Both the position numbers and the translations under genes were made by a program. From CAWIJJ01 sp963836405 (GTDB lineage: Bacteria; Acidobacteriota; Terriglobia; Bryobacterales; Bryobacteraceae), in contig CAWIJL010000010.1 in assembly GCA_963836405.1 (NCBI GenBank), positions 124,001-188,000 of the forward strand: a DNA stretch of 64,000 bases, written 5' to 3'. Shown here piece after piece: positions 1-8,514 of the stretch (position 1 is its first letter; the number at the start of each line of letters is the position of its first letter). A model generated the notes under the pieces. It saw only the letters and a list, made by a program, of their open reading frames with translations. It was not told where the DNA came from and searched no databases.

Positions 1-751
1 AAGGTTCCCGCACGGCTCGATAAAACGGCCTGATCGGAATCCGCGCCAGCACCAACACGGACCCGAGTACAACGATGACAAAGACGGCCAGCGCCAGATA
101 CATGGTCAGGATCAGCTTGCCGAGGCCGAAAAGCACGCCCACGCCCTTGCTGCCCACAGTCACTCCGATGGCCGCGCCAACGCCCAGGGGTGCCAGGTAC
201 ATCACATACTTCGTGTAGCGGAACATGACTTCGGCGAGCGAGCCGCAGAATTGCACAACCGGCGCCGACTTGGCGCCGATTGCCGCGCACGCCGCGCCGA
301 ATAGAAACGCGAACACCACCAGTTGCAGAACGTCGTTGCGCGCCATGGCGTCGATGATGCTGGCCGGGAAGATGTGCTCGAGCACGCCGCTCAACGTGGT
401 CTGCGCCTGCGGCAGTCCGGTCTCGGCCGCGGTGCGCGAAATGGGGACGCCGTCGCCCGGACGCACCAGGTTCACCGCGCCCAGCCCCAGGAACAGCGCC
501 ATCGTAGTGACCAGTTCAAAGTAGACGATCGCCTTGAGGCCGATGCGTCCCATGTGCTTCAGCTCGCCGCCCCCGGCAATCCCATAGACCAGCGTGGCGA
601 ATATCAGCGGCGCGATGATGGAGCGGATCAGCCGCAGAAACACGTTGCTCACCGGCCCCAGTTGTCTGGCGAAACCGGGCGCAACAATCCCGAGCACAAC
701 ACCCGCCGCCATGCCGATAAAGATCCACGCGGTGAGCGACGGGCGCTTCAT
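1..751 (-). CDS. Dicarboxylate/amino acid:cation symporter (SDF family), C-terminus cut by window edge
   Basis: About 250 N-terminal residues are present, starting MKRPSLTAWIFIGMAAG. The sequence is strongly hydrophobic with several membrane helices. It carries the early hallmarks of the sodium/dicarboxylate symporter family (GltP/DctA-like, PF00375), including the segment LIRSIIAPLIFATLVYGIAG and a later FGAACAAIGAKS-type helix. The family imports C4-dicarboxylates, glutamate or aspartate with H+ or Na+ across the inner membrane. The substrate-binding C-terminal half (NMDGT region) lies outside the window, so the substrate cannot be called. The start ATG (751-749) overlaps the nadK stop in an ATGA arrangement, which suggests translational coupling at the end of the xseB-ispA-tlyA-nadK run. 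Confidence 0.85.
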   Translation of the reverse strand, partial: MKRPSLTAWIFIGMAAGVVLGIVAPGFARQLGPVSNVFLRLIRSIIAPLIFATLVYGIAGGGELKHMGRIGLKAIVYFELVTTMALFLGLGAVNLVRPGDGVPISRTAAETGLPQAQTTLSGVLEHIFPASIIDAMARNDVLQLVVFAFLFGAACAAIGAKSAPVVQFCGSLAEVMFRYTKYVMYLAPLGVGAAIGVTVGSKGVGVLFGLGKLILTMYLALAVFVIVVLGSVLVLARIPIRPFYRAVREP

Positions 752-1611
752 CGCTCTCCCCACTTCAGTTTCTGCCGGAGCACGTCGAAGAACATCATGC
801 GCGGCGGACGGATCAGGTGCAGGGAATATTTCGAGCTCCGGCACACCACGACGTCGCCTTCCTGAACGGGAGTTCCCACCTGTCCGTCGATGGTGAGATA
901 AACGCTTTCATCGGGTCCGAGCGACGTGAGCCGGATGACGCTGGTTTCCGGCACCAGCACCGGCCGGTTGGTCAGCATGTGCGGGCAGATGGGCGTGATG
1001 CAGTTGGCAGGCACGGACGGAAAGATGATGGGCCCGCCCGCCGAGAGCGAGTAAGCGGTGGATCCGGTGGGCGTCGAAACGATCAGGCCGTCCGCTTTAT
1101 AGGTGCACACGAACTGCTCGTCCACATAGGCCACCAGGTCGATCATGCGCGCCAGCGAAGACTTGGTGAGCACGGCATCGTTGAGCGCCTCGAAAGAGGC
1201 CACGATGTCGCCGTTGCGCTCCACACACGTGCTCAGCAGGCGCCGCTTGGCAATGCGATGCTCGCCGAGAAGGGCGCGCTCGAGTTCCGGAAACAGTTCG
1301 TCGATCGTAATAGCGGTCAGAAATCCGAGGCCGCCCAGGTTCACCGGGAACAGCGGAATCTCGAGGTGCCCGATCGCCCGGGCGGCCGAGAGCAGCGTGC
1401 CGTCGCCGCCCAGCACGATGATCAGGTCGCAGCCGGCGGGCACGTCCTCCCGCGGAAGTCCTGCGACCCCTCCCGCGTACATCGCGGTCTGCTCGTCCAC
1501 GCGAATGTCGATGTTCCGGCTGTGCAGCCATTCAAGCAGCTTCGGCACCAGCTCTTCGGCGTGCCTCGCCGCGGGTTTGGAGATGATCCCGACCGTTCTA
1601 ATGATGGGCAT
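748..1611 (-). CDS. nadK: NAD kinase
   Basis: A 287-residue cytoplasmic enzyme that phosphorylates NAD to NADP. The nucleotide-binding GGDGT motif is at residues 68-72 (LGGDGTLLSAAR). It is followed by the LGGLGFL strand, the ALNDAV motif, and the substrate/metal segment PTGSTAYSLSAGG; a DGQ motif lies near the C-terminus. The start is set at MPIIRTVGII because it gives the usual family length and N-terminal Rossmann strand; the frame stays open further upstream, inside tlyA. The first 14 bases overlap the end of tlyA, and the stop overlaps the symporter start. The gene lies about 1.9 kb from, and on the opposite strand to, zwf, which consumes NADP. Confidence 0.97.
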   Translation of the reverse strand: MPIIRTVGIISKPAARHAEELVPKLLEWLHSRNIDIRVDEQTAMYAGGVAGLPREDVPAGCDLIIVLGGDGTLLSAARAIGHLEIPLFPVNLGGLGFLTAITIDELFPELERALLGEHRIAKRRLLSTCVERNGDIVASFEALNDAVLTKSSLARMIDLVAYVDEQFVCTYKADGLIVSTPTGSTAYSLSAGGPIIFPSVPANCITPICPHMLTNRPVLVPETSVIRLTSLGPDESVYLTIDGQVGTPVQEGDVVVCRSSKYSLHLIRPPRMMFFDVLRQKLKWGER

Positions 1612-2320
1612 GCAGGAGAAACTCCTTGTTGCCTTCGGCGCCTGCGATTGGGCTTTCCATGATGGCTGTTTCGAATCCGAGTTCCCGCACGACCTCCGTG
1701 ACGCGGGCGCAAACGGCCTGGTGCAGCGCCGGATCGCGAACGATGCCGCCCTTGCCAACCTGGCCCTTGCCCACTTCAAACTGCGGTTTGATCAGTATAA
1801 CCATTTGCCCGTCCGAGCGGAGCAGCGGAACGGCGGCGGGCAGGATCAGGGTCACGGAAATGAAGCTGACGTCGCAGGTGATCGCGTCCACGGCTTCGCC
1901 GATCTGCCCGCTCTGGAGTTCGCGCGCGTTGATGCCCTCGTGCAACACGACCCGCGGGTCGCTGCGGAGGCTCCAGGCAAGCTGCCCGGCCCCCACGTCT
2001 ACAGCGTGCACCCGTGCGGCGCCCGCCTGAAGCAGCACATCGGTGAAGCCTCCGGTGGAAGAGCCGATGTCCATGCAGACCTTGCCGCGAACATCGATGT
2101 GAAATCCTTCGAGGGCGCCGGCCAGCTTGAATCCGCCGCGGCTCACATAAGGAGGCCGCGCCAGCACTTCCACGCGGACATCGGAAGCCACGGGCGCCCC
2201 GGGCTTCGACGCTTTTTGTCCATTCACCCGGACCTCGCCCGCCATGATCAGGGCCTGCGCCTTTTCGCGCGATCCGGCGAGCCCGCGCTCCACCAGCAGC
2301 CGGTCGAGCCGGGTCTTCAT
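1598..2320 (-). CDS. tlyA: TlyA family rRNA (cytidine-2'-O)-methyltransferase / hemolysin-like
   Basis: 240 residues. An N-terminal S4 RNA-binding domain (about residues 3-60, starting TRLDRLLVERGLA) is followed by an FtsJ-like Rossmann methyltransferase domain with the SAM motif DIGSSTGGFTD at 84-94. The putative K-D-K-E catalytic set is visible as RGGFKL, CDVSF, LIKPQFE and GNKEFL. Known TlyA proteins 2'-O-methylate cytidines of 16S and/or 23S rRNA; which positions are targeted here is not visible. The ATG overlaps the ispA stop (ATGA), and the 3' end overlaps nadK. A longer N-terminus is open but would run back into ispA, so the S4-proximal Met was chosen. Confidence 0.93.
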   Translation of the reverse strand: MKTRLDRLLVERGLAGSREKAQALIMAGEVRVNGQKASKPGAPVASDVRVEVLARPPYVSRGGFKLAGALEGFHIDVRGKVCMDIGSSTGGFTDVLLQAGAARVHAVDVGAGQLAWSLRSDPRVVLHEGINARELQSGQIGEAVDAITCDVSFISVTLILPAAVPLLRSDGQMVILIKPQFEVGKGQVGKGGIVRDPALHQAVCARVTEVVRELGFETAIMESPIAGAEGNKEFLLHAHH

Positions 2321-3198
2321 GATTTGCGGTGGACGATCAGGTCGGCCAGCTCGTGCAGCCGCGCGCCGCACCCGCCGAACGGCGCCAGCACCAGGTGGGC
2401 CTGCTCGCATTGTTCCGCCGCCATGCGGTGCGACGTCTCCAGGCCGTACACGGCCGGGAACGTGATCTTTTGCTGCTGCGCATCCTTTCCCGCGGTCTTT
2501 CCCAGCGCTTCGGACGACTCCTCGACATCCAGTATGTCGTCCACGATTTGAAATGCGAGCCCGACGTGTTCGCCATAGCAGGATAGGGCGGCGTACTCTT
2601 CCGGGCCGGCGCCCGCGTAAATCGCTCCCATGCGCAGGCTGGCGCGCAGCAGGGCTCCAGTCTTGGCGCGGTGAATCGATTCGAGCAGTTCCGCGGTGGG
2701 CGTTTTCCCCTCGCCTTCGAGATCGGCCACCTGCCCGCCGATCATGCCGTTGACCGTGCCCGACGCGGCGGCCAGTTCTGCGATCAGCTTTACTCTCCGC
2801 CCGCTATCGATCTCGAGTCCCGCCAGAACCTGAAAGGCCAGCGTCAGCAGCGAGTCGCCCGCCAGGATGGCCATCGCCTCGCCGAACACTTTGTGGTTGG
2901 TCGGCTTTCCGCGCCGGTAGTCGTCATTATCGAGCGCCGGCAGGTCGTCGTGAATCAGCGAATACGTATGAATGAGTTCCAGCGAGCATGCCGCCGTTTC
3001 GACGCCCGCCGCATCGTCGGCCGCAACGCGCGCGGCTTCCATGCAAAGGATGGGGCGAATCCGTTTCCCGCCGGCGAAAAGGCTGTACCGCATGGCGCGG
3101 TGAATGGTTTCCGGTGCCGTGGATTCCGGCGGGACGAGGCGGTCCAGTTCCGAATCCACCGCCTGCTGGCGGCTCGCCAGATAGTCGCGCAGGTTCAT
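2317..3198 (-). CDS. ispA: Farnesyl/geranylgeranyl diphosphate synthase
   Basis: 293 residues of the trans-isoprenyl diphosphate synthase fold. The first aspartate-rich motif is HDDLPALDNDD (residues 83-93); the second is FQIVDDILD (about 216-224). The substrate-binding GGKRIRP segment is near residue 43. The enzyme condenses DMAPP/GPP with IPP to short-chain prenyl diphosphates for quinones, undecaprenyl phosphate and possibly carotenoids or hopanoids. The insertion between the two catalytic aspartates of the first motif is typical of bacterial FPP synthases, which favours C15 product; GGPP cannot be excluded. It sits three bases after xseB and overlaps tlyA by four, matching the common xseB-ispA-(dxs)-tlyA-nadK order, although dxs is absent here. 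Confidence 0.93.
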   Translation of the reverse strand: MNLRDYLASRQQAVDSELDRLVPPESTAPETIHRAMRYSLFAGGKRIRPILCMEAARVAADDAAGVETAACSLELIHTYSLIHDDLPALDNDDYRRGKPTNHKVFGEAMAILAGDSLLTLAFQVLAGLEIDSGRRVKLIAELAAASGTVNGMIGGQVADLEGEGKTPTAELLESIHRAKTGALLRASLRMGAIYAGAGPEEYAALSCYGEHVGLAFQIVDDILDVEESSEALGKTAGKDAQQQKITFPAVYGLETSHRMAAEQCEQAHLVLAPFGGCGARLHELADLIVHRKS

Positions 3199-3201
3199 GG
3201 A

Positions 3202-3453
3202 TCAGGGTTTTTCCGGCCGGAACGGTTCGGCGGTTATCCGGCCTTCCTTGCGGATGAGCATTTCCACGCGCGTTTCCGCGGTTTCGAGCTGCTTCCGGCA
3301 GGATTCGCTCAACAGCATGCCGCGTTCGAAGAGTTCGAGGGAACGGTCTAGCGAGAGGTCGCCCGCCTCCAGTTGTTTCACCACTTTTTCAAGTTCGTCC
3401 AGACACCCTTCGAAGGTCGCCGCGGGTTTGGCGTCCGCCTCGTTTTCCGCCAT
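3202..3453 (-). CDS. xseB: Exodeoxyribonuclease VII small subunit
   Basis: 83 residues, fully alpha-helical in appearance, with the family pattern FEGCLDELEKVVKQLEAG, then LSLDRSLELFERGMLLS, then SCRKQLETAE. XseB coats the coiled-coil arms of XseA in the nuclease that degrades single-stranded DNA from both ends. No xseA is found in this window, so the large subunit must be encoded elsewhere. It is the first gene of the minus-strand run. Its start faces zwf across a 67-base divergent gap. Confidence 0.95.
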   Translation of the reverse strand: MAENEADAKPAATFEGCLDELEKVVKQLEAGDLSLDRSLELFERGMLLSESCRKQLETAETRVEMLIRKEGRITAEPFRPEKP

Positions 3454-3520
3454 CGCCTCATTCTAGCAGGGGTCTTCTTCCGCACCGGACCGGCGCGGCG
3501 GCCATGTTATTTTGGTCAGA

Positions 3521-5044
3521 ATGCCTCCCGAAAACCCGTTTCACGATGCGCTCCGGTTTGAGAGGCGTGTGCCTGAATGCGCCATGGTAATCTTCGGCGC
3601 CAACGGCGACTTGACCAAGCGCAAACTGATGCCTGCGCTCTATCGCCTCGCCTTCGACCGCCGCCTGTCCGCGGGCTTCGCCGTCGTGGGCAGTTCCCGT
3701 ACTCCCCTTTCCGACGAGCAGTTCCGCGAAAAGATGCTGGACGCCGTGAAGGAATATTCAGAGGACACGCGCTTCGACCAGGACGTGTGGAACACCTTCG
3801 CCGCCGGCCTTTTCTATGTGCCCGGCGACATCGGGAACGACGGCCTTTACCAGCGGCTGGCGGCCAAGCTGGCGGACGTGGAGGCGAGCCGCCACACCGG
3901 CGGCAATATCCTGTTCTACCTTTCCACGCAACCGAGCTACTATGCCACGGCCGCGACGAAGCTGGGCGCCGCGGGCCTCGGCAAGGGAAACGGCTGGCGG
4001 CGGCTGATCGTGGAGAAGCCGTTCGGCCACAACCTCGAGAGCGCCCGCGAGTTGAGCGACGACTTGCACACCGTGTTCCGCGAATCGGATGTCTACCGCA
4101 TCGATCACTACCTGGGCAAGGAAACGGTCCAGAACATACTGGCGTTCCGGTTCGGTAACGGGATTTTCGAACCGCTCTGGAACCGGCGTTACGTGAACCA
4201 CGTGCAGATTACGGCCGCCGAGTCGATCGGGGTGGAGGGGCGCGGCGGCTACTACGAAGAGGCCGGCGCGCTGGCCGACATGATTCAGAATCACCTGTTG
4301 CAGGTGATGGCCACCATCGCCATGGAGCCGAGCGCCAGCTTCCGTTCGACTTCGGTTCGCGACGAGCGTTCGAAGCTGCTGCGCTCCATCCGGCCCATGG
4401 CGCCCGACCAAGTGCCGCGGAACGCGGTCGCCGGTCAGTACGGGCCGGCGCGCATCGGAGGAGAGGACGTCCCGGGCTTCCGCGAGGAACCCGGCGTACA
4501 TCCGGATTCGCAGACCGACACTTATGCCGCGGTCACCTTCTTCGTGGACAACTGGCGCTGGGCGGGCGTGCCGTTCTACGTGCGGACCGGCAAGCGGCTG
4601 CCCAAGCGCGTCACCGAAATTGCCATTCAATTCAACCAGGCGCCGCTGTCGATCTTCGAAGACGAGGATGGCGGCGATTACGCGCCCAACGTTCTGATCG
4701 TGCGCATTCAGCCCGAGGAAGGCATTTCGCTGAAGTTCCTTTCCAAACGGCCCGGTTCGGGTATGACTTTGCGGCCGGTGTCCATGGATTTCAACTACGG
4801 CTCGAGCTTCGGGGAGCGTTCGCCCTCGGCATACGAGACGCTGCTGCTCGATGCGATCGTAGGCGACGCAACCCTGTACACGCGCCAGGACATGGTGGAA
4901 GCGAGTTGGGCGGTGGTGGAGCCCATCCAGAACGTGTGGCGCGAAACGAAATTTGAATTCCCGAATTACGCCGCGGGCTCCTGGGGTCCGGACGCCGCCG
5001 ACGAGATGCTGGCGCAGCGCGGGCATGTGTGGAGGAGGCCCTGA
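3521..5044 (+). CDS. zwf: Glucose-6-phosphate 1-dehydrogenase
   Basis: 507 residues. It oxidises glucose 6-phosphate to 6-phosphogluconolactone with NADP. The N-terminal Rossmann motif FGANGDLTKRKL lies at 25-36, the EKPFGH motif at 165-170 and the active-site signature RIDHYLGKE at 193-201. The ATG at 3521 is preferred; a TTG at 3512 would add three residues. Neither has a clear Shine-Dalgarno sequence, and a weak TATTTT box just upstream (3506-3511) would fit a leaderless message (inference). The stop overlaps the opcA start as TGATG, so zwf, opcA and pgl are probably translated together. Confidence 0.97.
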   Translation: MPPENPFHDALRFERRVPECAMVIFGANGDLTKRKLMPALYRLAFDRRLSAGFAVVGSSRTPLSDEQFREKMLDAVKEYSEDTRFDQDVWNTFAAGLFYVPGDIGNDGLYQRLAAKLADVEASRHTGGNILFYLSTQPSYYATAATKLGAAGLGKGNGWRRLIVEKPFGHNLESARELSDDLHTVFRESDVYRIDHYLGKETVQNILAFRFGNGIFEPLWNRRYVNHVQITAAESIGVEGRGGYYEEAGALADMIQNHLLQVMATIAMEPSASFRSTSVRDERSKLLRSIRPMAPDQVPRNAVAGQYGPARIGGEDVPGFREEPGVHPDSQTDTYAAVTFFVDNWRWAGVPFYVRTGKRLPKRVTEIAIQFNQAPLSIFEDEDGGDYAPNVLIVRIQPEEGISLKFLSKRPGSGMTLRPVSMDFNYGSSFGERSPSAYETLLLDAIVGDATLYTRQDMVEASWAVVEPIQNVWRETKFEFPNYAAGSWGPDAADEMLAQRGHVWRRP

Positions 5045-6027
5045 TGAGCGCCACGCCGGATCGGATTCTGCATGAACTGACGGACCTCTGGGTGAACCTG
5101 GGCAAGGAAGGGCAGAACCAGGCGGGCGGCGTGCTGCGCGCCTGCACCATGACCCTGGCGGTATTCGCGGAAGAACGCGAAGACCTCGCCGGCATCTCGG
5201 AAACGGTAGCCGCGTTGATGCCCGAGCACCCGGCACGGACTATCCTGGTGCGGCTCAGCGAAGCCAGCGACCGGGCGCTCGCCAATCGCGTCTACGCGCA
5301 GTGCTGGATGCCGTTCGGGCAGAGACGCCAGATCTGCTGCGAACACATCGAGATCACCGCCTCGTACGCGGCGCTGGGAGACCTGCCCGCCGTGCTCCTG
5401 CCCCTGGCCGCCGCCGACCTGCCGCTGATGCTCTGGTGCCGCAGCCCGCGGTTGGCCGCCGACCTCGAGTTTCCGGCTATCTCACGCAACGCGCACAAGC
5501 TGGTTCTCGATACCGCCGCATTGCCCGGACTGCCGGCCCTGGAATGGCTGGCCGCGCGTCCCCGAGGCTACCCGATTGTGGCGGACCTCGCGTGGACGCG
5601 CCTGACGCGCTGGCGCGAGATGCTGGCTCAGGTCTTCGAGAATCGCGAGTATCTCGCCAAGGTCCAGGACGTCGCGCGGGTCCGTCTGGCCTTTTCCGAA
5701 ACACTCGAAACCACGGCGCGATACTTCGCCGCCTGGATCGCGGAATCGCTTTCCTCCGCTGGCGCGAAATTCTCGGTCTCCCTGGCGCCCCACCCGGCCG
5801 CCGCCCCGCTGCGTCTTGAGATTGAAGGCGAGGGTCTCGCCATCGCGCTCGAGCGGCGGGAAAGGCGGCTGGTGTCCACCGTGAACGGTGCGGTCAATTG
5901 CACCAACCTGCCCGAGCCCAGCGACTACCTGCTGTTGCGGGAAGAGCTCGCCATCGTCCGGCGCGACCCCGGTTTCGAACGGGCCCTCGATTCCGCCGTC
6001 CGGCTGGCATATCCTGTGGAGGAATGA
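5044..6027 (+). CDS. opcA: Glucose-6-phosphate dehydrogenase assembly protein OpcA
   Basis: 327 residues matching the OpcA/SgcE-type family (PF10128): an N-terminal region with LTDLWVNLGKEG and CTMTLAVFAEE, a central RTILVRLSE, and a segment reading PLAAADLPLMLWCRSP. In cyanobacteria and actinobacteria OpcA is needed for assembly or redox activation of Zwf. Its place between zwf and pgl supports the same role here. The start at 5044 is fixed by a strong ribosome binding site (GGAGGAGG near 5029-5037) and the one-base TGATG overlap with zwf. Cys residues are few, so redox control like the cyanobacterial case cannot be inferred from the sequence alone. Confidence 0.9.
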   Translation: MSATPDRILHELTDLWVNLGKEGQNQAGGVLRACTMTLAVFAEEREDLAGISETVAALMPEHPARTILVRLSEASDRALANRVYAQCWMPFGQRRQICCEHIEITASYAALGDLPAVLLPLAAADLPLMLWCRSPRLAADLEFPAISRNAHKLVLDTAALPGLPALEWLAARPRGYPIVADLAWTRLTRWREMLAQVFENREYLAKVQDVARVRLAFSETLETTARYFAAWIAESLSSAGAKFSVSLAPHPAAAPLRLEIEGEGLAIALERRERRLVSTVNGAVNCTNLPEPSDYLLLREELAIVRRDPGFERALDSAVRLAYPVEE

Positions 6028-6749
6028 GCGCCGTCCGGCACATCTCGGGCGATGCCGCCGCCGCGGCGGAAGCGTGCGCGCGGCACGTAGTAGCCGTGCT
6101 CGACGGTGTTCTGGCGGAGCGAAAATTCGCCAGCTTTGCGATTTCCGGCGGATCTTCGCCCCGGCTGCTTTTCCAAAAGCTCGCCGCCACCCCTTTCGCC
6201 TGGCAGCGGGTCAAGCTGTTCTGGGTGGACGAGCGCTGCGTCCCCCCCACCGATCCCGCCAGCAATTACCGGATGGCCGAGGAAACTTTGATTCGGCCCG
6301 CTCATTTTCCTCAGGGGATGATCCATCGCGTTTTCGGCGAGATGCTGCCGGAGGCCGCCGCCCGCCGCTACGTGGAAGACATCCGCGCCGCGTTCGGGCT
6401 GGTGGACCGCGAGTTGCCGCATTTCGACCTGATCCATCGCGGCATCGGCCCGGACGCGCACACGGCCAGCCTGTTCCCCGGCGAGCCGTTGATCGAGGAT
6501 CGTGAGCGCATCGCCGCGGCCGTCTACGCTCCCAAGTTCACGCAGTGGCGCGTGACGCTGCTCCCCGGCGTGCTTATGGCCGCCGAAAATACCGTCGTGT
6601 TGGCGGTCGGCGAGGATAAGGCCGAAGCAGTCCGCGCCGTCTTCAAGGAAGAGTACGATCCCGTGCGGTACCCGGCGCAGATCGCGGCGCACCAGGGGCG
6701 GGGAGTCGCATGGTTCCTCGATGAAAAGGCCGCTGCCCTCGCGGTTTAG
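6024..6749 (+). CDS. pgl: 6-phosphogluconolactonase
   Basis: 241 residues of the glucosamine-6-phosphate isomerase/6PGL fold. Visible motifs are SGGSSP (41-46), the DER of WVDERCVPP (69-71), and the lactonase signature GIGPDAHTASLFPG (140-153). It hydrolyses 6-phosphogluconolactone, the step after Zwf. The usual motif has Gly before the catalytic His (DGHTAS); here it is Ala (DAHTAS). The start ATG at 6024 overlaps the opcA stop (ATGA) and has GGAGG four bases upstream. It completes a zwf-opcA-pgl operon; 6-phosphogluconate dehydrogenase (gnd) is not in the window. Confidence 0.93.
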   Translation: MSAVRHISGDAAAAAEACARHVVAVLDGVLAERKFASFAISGGSSPRLLFQKLAATPFAWQRVKLFWVDERCVPPTDPASNYRMAEETLIRPAHFPQGMIHRVFGEMLPEAAARRYVEDIRAAFGLVDRELPHFDLIHRGIGPDAHTASLFPGEPLIEDRERIAAAVYAPKFTQWRVTLLPGVLMAAENTVVLAVGEDKAEAVRAVFKEEYDPVRYPAQIAAHQGRGVAWFLDEKAAALAV

Positions 6750-6806
6750 ACCTCCAGCCCCGACCCTGACAGGTAACGCCGTGTCCCAATTTATCGCCAC
6801 AACGGT

Positions 6807-7931
6807 ATGCCGCTTCAATCGCGCCTGCTCGCCTGTTGTGTGCTGCTTCCGGTCCTGGCGATTGCCCAGCCCAGGTCCAACCCGGACCCTTACCAGCGGG
6901 CGCAAGGGATGCTTAATTCCCATCGCTGGCAGGATGCACTGGATACCTTCAACGCACCAGCCAGGCCGGGCTCCGACCCAGCGGGCATGCTTTATTGGAA
7001 GGCCTTCGCCCAAGCCCAGCTCGGTCGCAGGACCGATGCTCTCGCCGGCATCGCGCAGATCCGGGCCATTCCGGGGAACGGATGGCTGGCTGAGGCTGCC
7101 GCGCTCGAGACGGCCTTGCACGGCGACTTCAAGCCGGAGCCGGAACAGGCGGAGCTGTACAAGCCCTTGGACGCCGCCCGCGGCAATTCCGACCGCTTCC
7201 TCGGTGTCGCGCGGAAGATGCTGTCTGAACCCCACGTCCCCGAAGTGAAGAACCGCATGATTTTCGAGATTCAGCGCGTGGGCGGCGCAAACGGGCGCGC
7301 CCTCCTGGAGGAGCTGTTTTTCGGCGGCTCCAACCCGGATGTCCAGCGGAACGCCATCAGCTCTTTGGGGCGAGTCGATCCGCAGGCCCTGCTCGACGCC
7401 TACTGGAAGATGCCTTCCGTGGATCTCAAGAGCTTCGCGGTCACGGTTCTGGGGACCTCGCGAGACAAGAAGAGGGTGCTCGAAATCGCCCGCGCGGAAA
7501 AAGCCGAAAACCTGCGGTCCGCCGCCTACATCATGCTGCTCGAAGCGGGCGGCGAAGCCGAATTGAAGGGGTTGCTGGACGCGGAGCCGTCGGCGCGGCT
7601 GAAACAGTCGACCGACACGCTGATGGGGGTGCGGCGGAAGAACAAGGAGAAGGCCCTGGCGGAACTCCAGTCGGCGGAACCGGGCACGCGCCGCATGGCG
7701 GCGATCGCACTTTCCCGCGCGCCCGATCCGGCTGTCACCCGCGCCCTCCAAACGGCGTACGGGCGCGAGAAGGACTCTTCGGTGAAGAACGCCATCGTTT
7801 TCGGCCTTATCCAGAGTCGCGAGTTCGAACTGCTGCGCGCGCTGGCGGGCGCCGAAGAGGACCTCCAATCCAAGCGCATGATCCTTCAGCAGCTCATCCA
7901 GGACGACGAGGGCATCAAGACGATTCGTTAG
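6807..7931 (+). CDS. Secreted HEAT-repeat protein
   Basis: 374 residues. It has a signal peptide (MPLQSRLLACCVLLPVLAIAQ with cleavage probably after AIA) followed by a short TPR-like segment (SNPDPYQRAQGMLNS...WQDALDTF). The rest is consecutive helical pairs of HEAT type, for example NAISSLGRVDPQALLDAYW and RRMAAIALSRAPDPAVTRAL. Such proteins are scaffolds; no catalytic motif is visible. The gene starts 57 bases after pgl on the same strand, so it may share the transcript, but its role is unknown. Its last 17 bases overlap the convergent membrane-protein gene. Confidence 0.75.
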   Translation: MPLQSRLLACCVLLPVLAIAQPRSNPDPYQRAQGMLNSHRWQDALDTFNAPARPGSDPAGMLYWKAFAQAQLGRRTDALAGIAQIRAIPGNGWLAEAAALETALHGDFKPEPEQAELYKPLDAARGNSDRFLGVARKMLSEPHVPEVKNRMIFEIQRVGGANGRALLEELFFGGSNPDVQRNAISSLGRVDPQALLDAYWKMPSVDLKSFAVTVLGTSRDKKRVLEIARAEKAENLRSAAYIMLLEAGGEAELKGLLDAEPSARLKQSTDTLMGVRRKNKEKALAELQSAEPGTRRMAAIALSRAPDPAVTRALQTAYGREKDSSVKNAIVFGLIQSREFELLRALAGAEEDLQSKRMILQQLIQDDEGIKTIR

Positions 7932-8493
7932 TCTGCTGCGTCTCCGGCGCCGGGTCCGCGGGCTGTTCCGGCTGCTGCGGAGGAGGAGGGTCCGGCACAT
8001 CCTCTTCGGGAAGTGTTTCCAGCCGGGTGAGGTAAACCGGGAAGCGGCCCATAATCGCGCCGTAGAGCAGGTGGCCGATCACCGTCGACCGTTCGGTGTG
8101 GAGCAGGGCCACCAGCGGCATGACACTTTTCCAAAGCAGGCGGAAGGAGACGAAATACCACGCCACTGCGAACAGCATGCCGCCCAGCATGGCTTGGCGT
8201 CGCGTAACGCGGCCGTGCAGGGCGAGCGCGAACAGCGCGCCCAGGAGGCTGTATATCAGCAGGTACAGGGCTAGTCCCACCACCGTGCTCCACGCGAAGC
8301 CGCTGCGGATCGAGCCTCCCCCGTAGAACACGCTGGCGATCAGATTTTCCGGCGTCCAGAAACTGCGCTGCTGCCATTTTGCGCTGATTCCGAGCCAAAG
8401 GAGCATCCAGAAAGCGCCCAACATTCCGGCCTGAACTCCCGCCAGGCAGGCGGAGAGCGCCCTGCCGCGGCGCGCCTCCGTAGCAGCTTCCAT
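7915..8493 (-). CDS. Hypothetical integral membrane protein
   Basis: 192 residues with about four or five hydrophobic segments (AGVQAGMLGAFWMLLWLGIS, VVGLALYLLIYSLLGALFALAL, MLGGMLFAVAWYFVSF, LVALL/VIGHLLYGAIMGRF). The cytoplasmic tail is rich in Pro, Glu and Gln (PPPPQQPEQPADPAPE) and ends NESS. I do not recognise a family or catalytic residues. It is divergent from fabF with only 21 bases between start codons and convergent with the HEAT gene. Confidence 0.7.
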   Translation of the reverse strand: MEAATEARRGRALSACLAGVQAGMLGAFWMLLWLGISAKWQQRSFWTPENLIASVFYGGGSIRSGFAWSTVVGLALYLLIYSLLGALFALALHGRVTRRQAMLGGMLFAVAWYFVSFRLLWKSVMPLVALLHTERSTVIGHLLYGAIMGRFPVYLTRLETLPEEDVPDPPPPQQPEQPADPAPETQQTNESS

Positions 8494-8503
8494 GAATTCA
8501 GCC

Positions 8504-8509
8504 TATACT
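8504..8509 (+). promoter_or_regulatory. Possible -10 box of fabF
   Basis: TATACT lies 6 bases before the TTG start of the ketosynthase gene. If it is used as a -10 box, transcription would begin at or within the start codon, giving a leaderless message. No matching -35 is obvious. It lies in the 21-base divergent gap, so it must work with sequence inside the neighbouring gene. Confidence 0.3.
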
Positions 8510-8514
8510 GTCCT

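Noticed and set aside
5925..8000. 691-residue open frame on the minus strand opposite pgl and the HEAT gene
   Set aside because: Antisense to two well-supported genes with coupled starts; composition is that of a shadow frame.
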